NCBI RefSeq assembly: GCF_014490035.1
Contig: NZ_CP061008.1
Span: 6,510,001-6,574,000 of the forward strand
Source: Achromobacter xylosoxidans
Lineage (GTDB): Bacteria > Pseudomonadota > Gammaproteobacteria > Burkholderiales > Burkholderiaceae_B
Length of the DNA stretch: 64,000 bases
Direction of reading: 5' to 3'
Position numbers and translations under genes: made by a program. The notes beneath the pieces are model-generated. The model was not told the origin of the DNA. It worked only from the letters and a program-made list of their open reading frames with translations, and did no database searches. How positions within the stretch are numbered: position 1 is the first letter of the stretch; every line of letters starts with the position of its first letter. Of the stretch, positions 25,784 through 34,269 are shown one piece after another.

Positions 25784-28503
25784 CAGATTAGTCTCCGCAC
25801 CCTGCTGTAGAACCGGTACATGGCGATCATCATGCGCCGCAGCCGCGGACGCTGCACCATGCGTCGCACAAAATTGACCAGCTCGACCTCCTTCTCCGAC
25901 AGACTGGGACCTGCCAGTTGCGTGCCACCCACGTCGGAGGAATTAACCAGGCTGTACAACACATTCGCATCCAGACGGGTCAGGCCCGAGGTATTGCGCA
26001 CCAACCGACGGCGGCCGAAGTAGCGGTTGTAAGTCTTCGACATGCTGGAAGGCGTGTTGCGATAAAGATAGCCAGCACTCGGAATCAGCGAGAAGCGTTT
26101 TCCGCTCCAGGCAAGGCGCGAGTAGAAAGCCCAATCTTCCCAGACCGACCGATCCGACTCATCCCATCCGCCAAAGTCCCTCAACGGCTGCGTGCGCACC
26201 ATCACATTGGAGGTGATGTACTGGTTTTCCAGCAACGCGAGCGCGCGCGCTTCAGGCACGCCCAGCGCCTTCCAAAACCAGCCTTCGCGCAAGGCTTGAG
26301 CGCCGTTCCGCAGGTCATCGATATCGGTGAAATGGATCGCAAAGCCGGTCGCAGCCAGCAGCGACGGATCCGCGCGCATGGCCATAACAGCCCTTTCCAG
26401 CGTATTACGCAACAAGACGTCGTCACTGTCGATAAAGAAGGTGAGCTCGCTTCCCGACAGCGCGAGCCCCGCATTGCGCGCCCCTGCCAAGCCGCGATTC
26501 TGCTGACGATGCACACGCAGCGGCACGCGGTCTCCGAGAGCCCGCACCGCATGTGCCTGCAATTGCGCAGCGTAATCCTCGCGTGAACCGTCATCCACGA
26601 TGATCACTTCTTTCGGCAACAGGCGAGACGCGCAGATGGACTGCAGCAGTTCTCCGAGCAACGCGAAATCCGTGTTGTAGACAGGCACGACGATACTCAG
26701 ATCGCACGCGGCTTCCGTATCCAGTACTGGCCACGCGGGGACGGACGTCGGCCGGTCCTTGCGAGACCACCAAGCGTTGATGTCGCGCTGTCGCTGACGG
26801 ATGCGCTGGCGCGAGTGGTTCAGAGCCGCTTCGTAGCCGGCAGGCTCGACAGTCAACACTTCGTCCATCTTGCGCTGCAGCGCAATCGCGTCGGGCGCGG
26901 AAAAAAAACGCGCGACGTGCTCCGGATCGTCGACGACCTCAATGGCCCCGCCGGTGTTGTACGCCACCAGCAAAGTACCCATCAACAACTGTTCAAGAAT
27001 CACGAAGGGATAATTTTCGCCGCGCGACGGCACCACGAAGAGGCTGTCAGCCGCGTGCTCCTGCGTAAACTCGATGAGCTGCGCATGAGTCAGGTGCATG
27101 TCCTTGTAGCTTGCGTACTTCGCAAGACGGACCCTGTCTTCTTTCGACGGAGCCAGCGGCCCGAGCGATACAATCTCCTCGATATCTTTCAGCCGCCCGG
27201 TTTCGCCCAACGCTTCAATCGCCTTGACGAAATCCGGCCAACCCTTGAGCTGGTTATATTTGCCGACGAAAACAATACGTTTGATCTTTTTGTACGAAAT
27301 CGTACCGGTGTCCCGCACCAGATCGAGGTCAAAGGGTAGCCGCGTAATGCTCAGATTGGCCGGTTCGTAGCCGAACTCCTGCTGCAACAACTGCTTTCCA
27401 AGATACGACGACGGTGCATAGCATTCGTCGGCGTGCTTGAACAGGTAGGCGTCTCGGATTGCCTGCGCCGCTTCATACGGCGTGTAATTCATGGCGCCCT
27501 CGTCCTGGGCGCCGTACTTCACATAGTCGATCGAACCGTGCATGAAAATGCGCACGTTCAACCACGCGGGTAGGCAGCCGGTCCGTTTGGCCTGCACAAT
27601 GCGGAACCCGATGGACTTGTAGTCCTGGATCTCCACGACAACCAAATCCGGCAGCAGAAACAAAACGCAATATAGCGATTCGAGCAAGCCGAGCCCGTCA
27701 AAGAAGCACTCTTTGCTGCCTTGCTCGCCGAACATCCGCGGCAAAAATGTACGCCCGTCCTTGGCTGTCGCAACCGGCAGATCGATGTCGCAGAACAGCA
27801 CGGAAACCTTAGGGTCGATCGCCTTGATGTTGCTCGTGTAGGTGCCGATTCCTCCCGTCGGACGGATCGACGCGTCCTCTGTCGTGACCAGCAGAAGATC
27901 CGAACAGGCAAGGCCCGCTGAAAAACCCAAACCAGTCAAATGATCCCGGTAGCCGGTCTCGGACAGCACGGCGACGCGCGCCGTTGTCGTCCCCTGCCTG
28001 TTTTCACTGCTGGCTGCAAAACCGCCAGCATCCAGAAACGCACCGAACTGAGCCGAAGTCCATTTGCGGAATCTGCCCTCGTCTGCGCCATGCAGGAACA
28101 ACACCGGCCTACCTGTTTCGAGGCAGAACCGCTTAATCGCCAACAGGAACGGTCGAGGGTCGGCCAGATCGGCCAGAAAACCCGCGCTGATCGCCCAGGA
28201 TCCTTGACCGGCATTAGCGCGCACGAAAGCCTCTGCCTGACCTTGCCATGAGTCGAGACCACCGGTAACCGACCATAGACCCGGCCCCGTCGCCTCGGCG
28301 TGGCAAAACACCCGCATGCGGGCATCCTCGGGCATTGCCGCAAATGCTCCGCACAACTGGATGCTCGCAAGCTTGTGCTCCTCCGCGAACTTCAGGACCG
28401 CATCCGGCCGTTCGCGAACGACAACGGGGCCTGCCCTGTCAACCAACAGGGAGGCCTCTCCCGCGCCGAAACCGGCAAACATCGATATGACCTTCAGGTC
28501 CAT
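25783..28503 (-). CDS. Multi-domain glycosyltransferase (unassigned N-terminal domain, GT4, GT2)
   Basis: A 906-residue protein. Residues 1-200 do not match a transferase I recognise; the stretch FRKWTSAQFGAFLDAGGF resembles the end of SAM-methyltransferase-like folds, but no SAM motif is present. Residues about 205-590 form a GT-B/GT4 unit, with IGTYTSNIK, FVGKYNQLKGWPDF and the E-x7-E motif GENYPFVILEQ. Residues about 605-880 form a GT2 unit with SIVVPVYNTD, VDDGS, IDSDD and EDWAFYSRL. One polypeptide therefore probably adds two different sugars. ATG 28503 is preferred because GGGAGG precedes it; an in-frame GTG at 28521 is possible. Products unknown. Confidence 0.82.
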   Translation of the reverse strand: MDLKVISMFAGFGAGEASLLVDRAGPVVVRERPDAVLKFAEEHKLASIQLCGAFAAMPEDARMRVFCHAEATGPGLWSVTGGLDSWQGQAEAFVRANAGQGSWAISAGFLADLADPRPFLLAIKRFCLETGRPVLFLHGADEGRFRKWTSAQFGAFLDAGGFAASSENRQGTTTARVAVLSETGYRDHLTGLGFSAGLACSDLLLVTTEDASIRPTGGIGTYTSNIKAIDPKVSVLFCDIDLPVATAKDGRTFLPRMFGEQGSKECFFDGLGLLESLYCVLFLLPDLVVVEIQDYKSIGFRIVQAKRTGCLPAWLNVRIFMHGSIDYVKYGAQDEGAMNYTPYEAAQAIRDAYLFKHADECYAPSSYLGKQLLQQEFGYEPANLSITRLPFDLDLVRDTGTISYKKIKRIVFVGKYNQLKGWPDFVKAIEALGETGRLKDIEEIVSLGPLAPSKEDRVRLAKYASYKDMHLTHAQLIEFTQEHAADSLFVVPSRGENYPFVILEQLLMGTLLVAYNTGGAIEVVDDPEHVARFFSAPDAIALQRKMDEVLTVEPAGYEAALNHSRQRIRQRQRDINAWWSRKDRPTSVPAWPVLDTEAACDLSIVVPVYNTDFALLGELLQSICASRLLPKEVIIVDDGSREDYAAQLQAHAVRALGDRVPLRVHRQQNRGLAGARNAGLALSGSELTFFIDSDDVLLRNTLERAVMAMRADPSLLAATGFAIHFTDIDDLRNGAQALREGWFWKALGVPEARALALLENQYITSNVMVRTQPLRDFGGWDESDRSVWEDWAFYSRLAWSGKRFSLIPSAGYLYRNTPSSMSKTYNRYFGRRRLVRNTSGLTRLDANVLYSLVNSSDVGGTQLAGPSLSEKEVELVNFVRRMVQRPRLRRMMIAMYRFYSRVRRLI

Positions 28504-28557
28504 GCCCCTCCCGGACCGCACTCCAAATACGACACTGAAATCCTTTACGTTGAATAC

Positions 28558-30603
28558 CTAGACGCGATGCCTCTGAAATCCGTCCAACGTATTCTGGAAG
28601 AACCGCGCAAATGCTTCGGCTCGAATTTTCCAGCTCCAAGGCTTGATGGATTCCAGATTCTCTGCAGCCAGCTTGGCGAACAATGAACGGTCTTCATGGA
28701 ACTTGCGAATGGCGGCAGCGATGGCTTCGGGCGTCCGCTCCGAGACAATGAACGCCTTCTGTTCCGGCCCCATCACTTCCGGCACGATGCCGACGTCCGT
28801 CGAGACGACAGCTACGCCGCAAGCCATGGCCTCGAGCACAGGGTTGGGCGTTCCTTCTATTGCCGACGGACACACGTAAAGATCGATGGAATGGTAATAC
28901 CCAGGCATGTCGGCATGGGCAATGAAACCCGTTTGCCGATCCGCGAACCGTGTTTCGATCGGCACACCCTGTTCGCGCAGCAACTCGATCGCCGGCAACA
29001 GGATAGAGTGAAACCCCTTCACATCGGGCAGCTCCGAAGCCCACTTGCTATTCCCCGCCCAACCTACAACGATCGGCCGGTCACCCATATTCTGGTAGTA
29101 CGCGGGACTGCGCGGCTCAAAAAGCTCCAAATCGACGCCATCCTGCGCCACGCACGCCGGCGCCGGCATACCCGGTATCGTGCCGTATATGCCGGCGAGC
29201 CGCTCCGACGCCACCGTATAGCCCGTCGCTCGATCCCGGAAAAAGGGAATGCGTTCGACGATTTCACCGCTATCCAGATGCAAATGATCGTAGACCGAGG
29301 TGGTCACCGGCTTGTTCTTGATGAACCGCCGCTCGAAGTCTGCAAAACTGATGCCAGTCCGTTGAATGCAGCCATGCGTCCATTCATGATCGACGAGGCG
29401 CAGATACTCGCGCCAGAAGAAATGCACCAGATGACACTCCGCGGCGGCCATGAATATGTGCCCCACCTCCGGCAGATCCTGCGAGGAGATCACTTTGAAG
29501 TCGAATCGATCTCCCAGATGGCGCTGCAGTTGGCGCGCGATATTGGAAAACGCCCATCCCTCGACATCGATGACCAATGCAATCTTTGGCCGGACCGCCG
29601 ACGATGGCGGCTCGGTCGCAACAACCGATTCCTGGGATGGCTCGCTTAGACCCAGAGTTTCGTGACGCAACGCCAGCCAATGCTCCAGCCCGTCGCCCCA
29701 GATATCGAAACCGTGCTTGCGTTCCATATAGCGCGCCGATTGGTAGATGACGTTGCGCGAGAAACGCTCCCGCTCATAGTCTCGGTCGCTGTCGGAAACT
29801 GGTGGGGGATGATCGTGAATCAGGCCCAGCACGGAAGTCGTACCGACCTTGTAGCCTTCCTGGAACAAGCGAATGGAGAAATCGATATCCTCGAATCCCA
29901 CGAACATGTTCTCGTCGTAACCGCCCAAGCGTCCAAACGTCGACTTCTTGAGCACACAAGCGCCGCCCAACAGGAACGTCGACAGAAACGGTTCGAGTGC
30001 GTTCGCGTCCAGCACCGCCTGCCTGCAGGCGCTGCCTGCGCCCAGGTGCAAGCCCGCCGGCTCAGTGCATACATACAGGTGTCCGCCCGCGGCAAAAACC
30101 GTCTGACCGTCGGGATTAAGCAAGGGCACATTCAGGAAATGGCAACCCAGCGTGGCAATATCTTCCTGGATCCTGGGCAGGATATCCATCGTGAGAAAAA
30201 TGTCATTATCCAGACACAATACCCATTCCGTGCACACCTCGGGCATGGTCCGATTGCGCCCCCCCGCCACGCCGTAGTTCTTGTCCAACCGCACGATGCG
30301 GGTACGGAACGGCATTTCCTCGCGGATCGCGTGTAATTGATCCACGGTTTCCTGGCCGGAACCGTTATCAATGATCAGGAATTCGCCAGCAAATTTCGGA
30401 ATGTGCTGCGCGACTGAACGAAGAAGCTTCTCGGTCAGTGCGGCTCGGTTAAGCGAAAGGCAGCTGATGGTGAGGTTAACGCCATTTGGACCAATGTTTG
30501 CCAAGCTACCCGGCTGTTGATGCAGTACTCGATGTCTGTCGTCAGAAACATACGAATAGGACCTCAACCCGGGCACCAGCAGGTTCTCAATTGCCACGAC
30601 CAC
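28558..30603 (-). CDS. Bifunctional glycosyltransferase (GT2-GT4 fusion)
   Basis: A 681-residue protein with a GT2 domain at about residues 44-310 (TISCLSLNRA, IIDNGS, metal-binding LDNDI at 131-135, GFEDIDFSIRL) and a GT4 domain at 338-681 (VGWAGNSKW, and E-x7-E in EGTPNPVLEAMACG). The linker (318-337) is Ser/Pro/Glu-rich. The domain order is opposite to that of the 906-residue neighbour. The start is GTG 30603, with GGAAGAG just before it; the gene overlaps the methyltransferase gene by 17 bp. Similar fusions occur in rhamnan and other O-polysaccharide loci, but the linkage made here cannot be told. Confidence 0.83.
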   Translation of the reverse strand: MVVAIENLLVPGLRSYSYVSDDRHRVLHQQPGSLANIGPNGVNLTISCLSLNRAALTEKLLRSVAQHIPKFAGEFLIIDNGSGQETVDQLHAIREEMPFRTRIVRLDKNYGVAGGRNRTMPEVCTEWVLCLDNDIFLTMDILPRIQEDIATLGCHFLNVPLLNPDGQTVFAAGGHLYVCTEPAGLHLGAGSACRQAVLDANALEPFLSTFLLGGACVLKKSTFGRLGGYDENMFVGFEDIDFSIRLFQEGYKVGTTSVLGLIHDHPPPVSDSDRDYERERFSRNVIYQSARYMERKHGFDIWGDGLEHWLALRHETLGLSEPSQESVVATEPPSSAVRPKIALVIDVEGWAFSNIARQLQRHLGDRFDFKVISSQDLPEVGHIFMAAAECHLVHFFWREYLRLVDHEWTHGCIQRTGISFADFERRFIKNKPVTTSVYDHLHLDSGEIVERIPFFRDRATGYTVASERLAGIYGTIPGMPAPACVAQDGVDLELFEPRSPAYYQNMGDRPIVVGWAGNSKWASELPDVKGFHSILLPAIELLREQGVPIETRFADRQTGFIAHADMPGYYHSIDLYVCPSAIEGTPNPVLEAMACGVAVVSTDVGIVPEVMGPEQKAFIVSERTPEAIAAAIRKFHEDRSLFAKLAAENLESIKPWSWKIRAEAFARFFQNTLDGFQRHRV

Positions 30604-31975
30604 TCTTCCAGAGATGACGGTATAAGAAAACCATTATTTTACGTAACCATGACGGAATTGCAGAACTGATTCTTGCGTATCGCGCAGCAGCCCATTCCAA
30701 TTCACTGTTGCGTTGAGTCAGTATGGCATGTGATTGTTGAAGTATTTCGTGACTATGTTGAATTGTTGCGCTCGTCTGCTCAAGCGCAGAATAATTCTGT
30801 TCCGCCACTGTCAATCGGTGAACGCGGTCGCCAAGTTGTTCGCGGGTTAGTTGCAGCTCCAAGCCCAACGCTTCCACACGCAATGAAGCGGCACGCAATT
30901 TGTGCTCCCAGTCGATGCGTTCGCCATTGTGCTGTTCGAGTGCCGCGTGCTTCTGTACCAACTCAGAGTGGACCCGCTCAAGTTCGGAGTGGTTCTGCTC
31001 CAGCAATGTCAGGTGGTGGACACGCTCCCCGAGCTGCTCGCGCATGAACTGGAACTCGACGCCCATGGCTTCCACGCGCAGTTCCGCTGCCCGCAATCCA
31101 CTGTCCAAATCGGCCTTTTCGATCCGATGCTTGGCCTCCTGCGCAGCCAGCGCCTCTTTCACTGAAGGCATATGGCCCTGGAAGATGCCGGTACGAAACG
31201 AATCCATGGATAGCGGCAGAATAGCCGCGCCAGCGCTGACGCCTCCTTCGGCAAGCTCCCCCTCCCCCCAAAGCCCCAGGAAATAACTGGCGTTGGCGGG
31301 TTGCGGACCCGCATTGCGGTCAGCCGGCACCATAAAGCCCGCCGTCATGGGAACCGCTTTGAGCATTTGCAGCTGCCCACCTTTCTCCTCGTCCGACGGA
31401 TAACGCTCGTAACCCACATTCAGGAAACCTGTCGCCGGCCCTCCCAGAAACCACCCCCGGGCCTCACCGAGCACGCCTTCGGTCTGCGACTTGAACTCGT
31501 CAAAATGATATTTCCGCAGGTGGTATGGATTTTTCTCTTCGTCAGTCGGAAAATACCACCAGTCATTGGGACAACTGATAGCAATGAATCCCTCGGGTTT
31601 CACCAGGCGTTTAAGGTTGCTCAGGAACTTAATGGGATCGCTAACATGCTCAATCGTCTCGAACGACACGATAAGATCGAAGCTCTCCGGTTCGAACTTA
31701 TCCAGCAGGGTCTCGCCCTCGCTCTGCACGAAGCGGACATGCTCACCGCTGAAATGAGCATTTGCCGCTTGCAACGCTTCAGCCGAAACGTCTACCCCCA
31801 CCACCTCGGCCGCGCCCCAACGCGCCAGCAAATGGGATCCGTACCCCTCGCCGCATGCAATGTCCAGCACGCGTTTGCTCAAGCAATAAGGCCGGGCAAA
31901 GGAGTACCTAGCGATATGAATGGCGGCTTCCAGCCCGTCATATCGTGAACTCTGATCAAAGCTCAATCGTTCCAT
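30587..31975 (-). CDS. SAM-dependent methyltransferase with long coiled coil and C-terminal amphipathic helix (candidate O-antigen chain terminator)
   Basis: A 462-residue protein. Residues 35-210 form a class I methyltransferase: motif I VLDIACGEGYG (36-46), acidic GVDVS (60-64), SFDLIVSFETIEHV (98-111). Residues 275-430 are strongly heptad/hendecad-like coiled coil containing two near-identical units 66 residues apart (294-333 and 360-399). The end (about 436-458, SAIPSWLRKIMVFLYRHLW) is an amphipathic or membrane-seeking helix. This layout resembles E. coli O8/O9 WbdD, where a methylated end stops chain growth and a coiled coil sets the length; no kinase domain is present here. It sits beside wzm-wzt whose Wzt has a C-terminal carbohydrate-binding domain, as in those systems. 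The terminator role is inferred. Confidence 0.72.
   Translation of the reverse strand: MERLSFDQSSRYDGLEAAIHIARYSFARPYCLSKRVLDIACGEGYGSHLLARWGAAEVVGVDVSAEALQAANAHFSGEHVRFVQSEGETLLDKFEPESFDLIVSFETIEHVSDPIKFLSNLKRLVKPEGFIAISCPNDWWYFPTDEEKNPYHLRKYHFDEFKSQTEGVLGEARGWFLGGPATGFLNVGYERYPSDEEKGGQLQMLKAVPMTAGFMVPADRNAGPQPANASYFLGLWGEGELAEGGVSAGAAILPLSMDSFRTGIFQGHMPSVKEALAAQEAKHRIEKADLDSGLRAAELRVEAMGVEFQFMREQLGERVHHLTLLEQNHSELERVHSELVQKHAALEQHNGERIDWEHKLRAASLRVEALGLELQLTREQLGDRVHRLTVAEQNYSALEQTSATIQHSHEILQQSHAILTQRNSELEWAAARYARISSAIPSWLRKIMVFLYRHLWKSGRGN
30779..31096 (-). repeat. Two copies of a 40-codon coiled-coil unit, 198 bp apart
   Basis: Codons 294-333 (31096-30977) and 360-399 (30898-30779) of the methyltransferase gene encode closely similar segments. 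Both read LRAA-LRVEA-G-E-Q--REQLG-RVH-LT--EQN-S-LE. The spacing of 66 residues equals six 11-residue coiled-coil turns. This points to an internal duplication that lengthened the rod. Confidence 0.85.
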
Positions 31976-32006
31976 TCTATTCTCTCAATATCGATGGCTA
32001 ATTCGT

Positions 32007-33428
32007 TCATCGCGCTGCTTCGAGCTTGAATTCCCACTCGCGCGGCAACGACACTATGCCCACCGCCTCAAAATTGTCCACAACCTGAAACGCGCACACA
32101 TTGGTCGCATCGGCGTGCACCACGAATCCGCCCTCGTCATTGATTGCCACCCGCCACTTGTAGCTTCCACCTAAAAGCGGAAAAGCGGGAAATTTCACAG
32201 AATAGGTTCCGCTTGCACACCCATCATGCGGGAGCATGCCTTCCATCAACGTCGTGGTGCCGCAGATATAAAGTCCATCGTGACGATAAAGATTGAACAC
32301 AAAACTGATTTTTTTTGGCACATGGCTGCTCAGCGCATGAAATGCTACGTTCAGCCGTAAATCCTGCCCTGTTTCAATTTCCGCGATGCGCTCATCGCTG
32401 CCTTCGCGCGTGAGCCAGACATCGTCGATCACGAAGAGCTTTTCGGGTTCGCGCGTCGGTGCAGGGTTGGGCGCAGCTTGCACGGCGGGCTCCTGCATCA
32501 CGGCTTCTTGAACCTCAGCCGCGACAACCGCCTCGTCGTCCGCCCCCACGCCTGCGTCGGGCGCGTCCTCGGGAGAAGACGTATCCAGCACATCCAGCTC
32601 CTTCGGCATCGCGGCGGTGTGGCCATGACCTGCCGCAGTCTCGCGCTCTTCGAACTCGCGCAAAGCGGCCTGCATGTCGATGGTATAGCGGTCGATGACG
32701 CGGCCAGCTTGCCCAAATTCGATCTGGCGGCCCTGGTTCAGATAGAGGGCACGGTTGCAGATCGACTTCACCTGATATTGGTCATGCGATACGAATAGGA
32801 TCGTGCAGCCGGCATCCCGGATGTCGTAGAACTTCTTCAGGCATCGGCGCTGAAATGCCGCATCTCCCACAGCCAGGATCTCATCGACGATCAGGATTTC
32901 CGGCTCCGTATGCACTGCCACCGAAAATGCCAAGCGCGCGAACATGCCGCTGGAATACTTCTTGACCGGGCTCTCTATGAACTCGCCGATATCCGCGAAT
33001 GCAGCGATCTGATCGAAGCGGTCATTGATCTGCTCATGCGTCAGTCCAAGCAGGGAGGCATTGAGATAGACATTCTCCCGCCCGGTGAACTCCGGATTGA
33101 ACCCGGCGCCCAGCTCCAGCAGCGCCGCCACTCGCCCATGGGTTCTTACGGATCCCGTGGTAGGCGTGACCGTGCCGCAGATCATCTGCAGCAAGGTCGA
33201 CTTCCCCGATCCGTTACGACCGACAATACCTACGGTTTCGCCCTTCTTCACATCAAAGGACACGCCCGAAAGAGCCCAGAAGTCTTCGGAATAGCTCTTG
33301 GGTTCACGCCCGAACAGATTTGCGCCGCGCGCGAACAGCGCCTGCTTCAACCTGTCCTGAGGCTTCGCGTAGATTGAATAGCATTTGCCCAGGTTCTCTA
33401 CATGAATCGAGGTGTTATCAGAGGACAT
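32007..33428 (-). CDS. wzt: O-antigen ABC exporter ATPase Wzt with C-terminal carbohydrate-binding domain
   Basis: A 473-residue protein. The ATPase (about 1-260) has Walker A GRNGSGKS (70-77), signature SSGMFA (159-164) and Walker B ILIVDE (178-183), with the Wzt/TagH-type GAGFNPEFTGRENVYLN. A flexible Ala/Glu/Pro linker (about 262-328) joins it to a C-terminal domain (330-473) of the Wzt_C type, which in E. coli O8/O9 recognises the capped end of the O-polysaccharide. This two-part form implies export only of finished, modified chains. ATG 33428 lies in the end of wzm and has AGGGGG upstream. Confidence 0.94.
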   Translation of the reverse strand: MSSDNTSIHVENLGKCYSIYAKPQDRLKQALFARGANLFGREPKSYSEDFWALSGVSFDVKKGETVGIVGRNGSGKSTLLQMICGTVTPTTGSVRTHGRVAALLELGAGFNPEFTGRENVYLNASLLGLTHEQINDRFDQIAAFADIGEFIESPVKKYSSGMFARLAFSVAVHTEPEILIVDEILAVGDAAFQRRCLKKFYDIRDAGCTILFVSHDQYQVKSICNRALYLNQGRQIEFGQAGRVIDRYTIDMQAALREFEERETAAGHGHTAAMPKELDVLDTSSPEDAPDAGVGADDEAVVAAEVQEAVMQEPAVQAAPNPAPTREPEKLFVIDDVWLTREGSDERIAEIETGQDLRLNVAFHALSSHVPKKISFVFNLYRHDGLYICGTTTLMEGMLPHDGCASGTYSVKFPAFPLLGGSYKWRVAINDEGGFVVHADATNVCAFQVVDNFEAVGIVSLPREWEFKLEAAR

Positions 33429-34236
33429 CAGCAAACCCCCTACGGACCTTCTGGAACCAAGCCAGGCCTAGAAAAAATATGACGGTCCCCACCAGCGTGT
33501 AAATCCCCCAGGAGAGCCAATCCATCGTCTTGCCGAAGATCAGCACATTGCGGGTCTCTTCCACAACGAAGGTCATCGGATTGAGCTTGACGTACCCCTG
33601 CATCCGCTCGGGAATAGCGGACAAGGGATAGAAAATAGGCGAGACGAACGTCAGCACGATCGTCAGCAGCGACACCGCTTGCGCAGTATCGCGGATGTAT
33701 ACGCCGAGCCCTGCCAGGAACCACGAAATCCCGAGAGTGAACAAGGCCAGAGGGACGAGGACCATCGGGAAATACACTGCGGTCCAGGGAATGTGCCCTA
33801 GAAAAATGAGTTGGGCGATGACCAACACGACGAAACTCACCAAAAGGTGAAACACCGCGGAGCCGAAGCCGATGACAACCAAAGTCTCCAGCGGAAATAC
33901 GACCTTTTTCACATAAGTGACGTTGGACAACACCATGGAAGGGGCTCGGTTCAGGCATTCGGCGAACAGGTTGTTCACGATCAGCCCGGCGAATAGAATT
34001 ACCGCGAAGTCACCATGGGATTGTGTCATGGACGCTCCCGCCCCAGCCCACTTGGCCTTGAACACCACCGAAAAAACGAAGGTGTAGACCAGCAGCAACA
34101 GCAACGGGTTGAAGAAAGACCAGGCCAAGCCAAGCACTGACCCACGATAACGGCCCAGCACTTCGCGCTTTATCATCTGCAATATCAATTGCCGATGGCG
34201 GGTCAGCATGCCTCGCAGCAGCTGGAGCACTTCCAT
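33418..34236 (-). CDS. wzm: O-antigen ABC exporter permease Wzm
   Basis: A 272-residue ABC-2 type permease with six predicted membrane segments and the conserved N-terminal IKREVLGRYRGSVLGLAWSFFNPL interface helix region. It forms the channel that moves undecaprenyl-linked O-polysaccharide to the periplasmic side. ATG 34236 (MEVLQLL) is preferred to an in-frame TTG at 34242. It overlaps wzt by 11 bp, so subunits are made together. Confidence 0.95.
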   Translation of the reverse strand: MEVLQLLRGMLTRHRQLILQMIKREVLGRYRGSVLGLAWSFFNPLLLLLVYTFVFSVVFKAKWAGAGASMTQSHGDFAVILFAGLIVNNLFAECLNRAPSMVLSNVTYVKKVVFPLETLVVIGFGSAVFHLLVSFVVLVIAQLIFLGHIPWTAVYFPMVLVPLALFTLGISWFLAGLGVYIRDTAQAVSLLTIVLTFVSPIFYPLSAIPERMQGYVKLNPMTFVVEETRNVLIFGKTMDWLSWGIYTLVGTVIFFLGLAWFQKVRRGFADVL

Positions 34237-34269
34237 AATCAAGACAGACCTCTCATAATCGATAATTCT

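Noticed and set aside
28696..29649. A 317-codon plus-strand open frame in the glycosyltransferase region
   Set aside because: Antisense to the GT2-GT4 fusion gene; no recognisable motifs.
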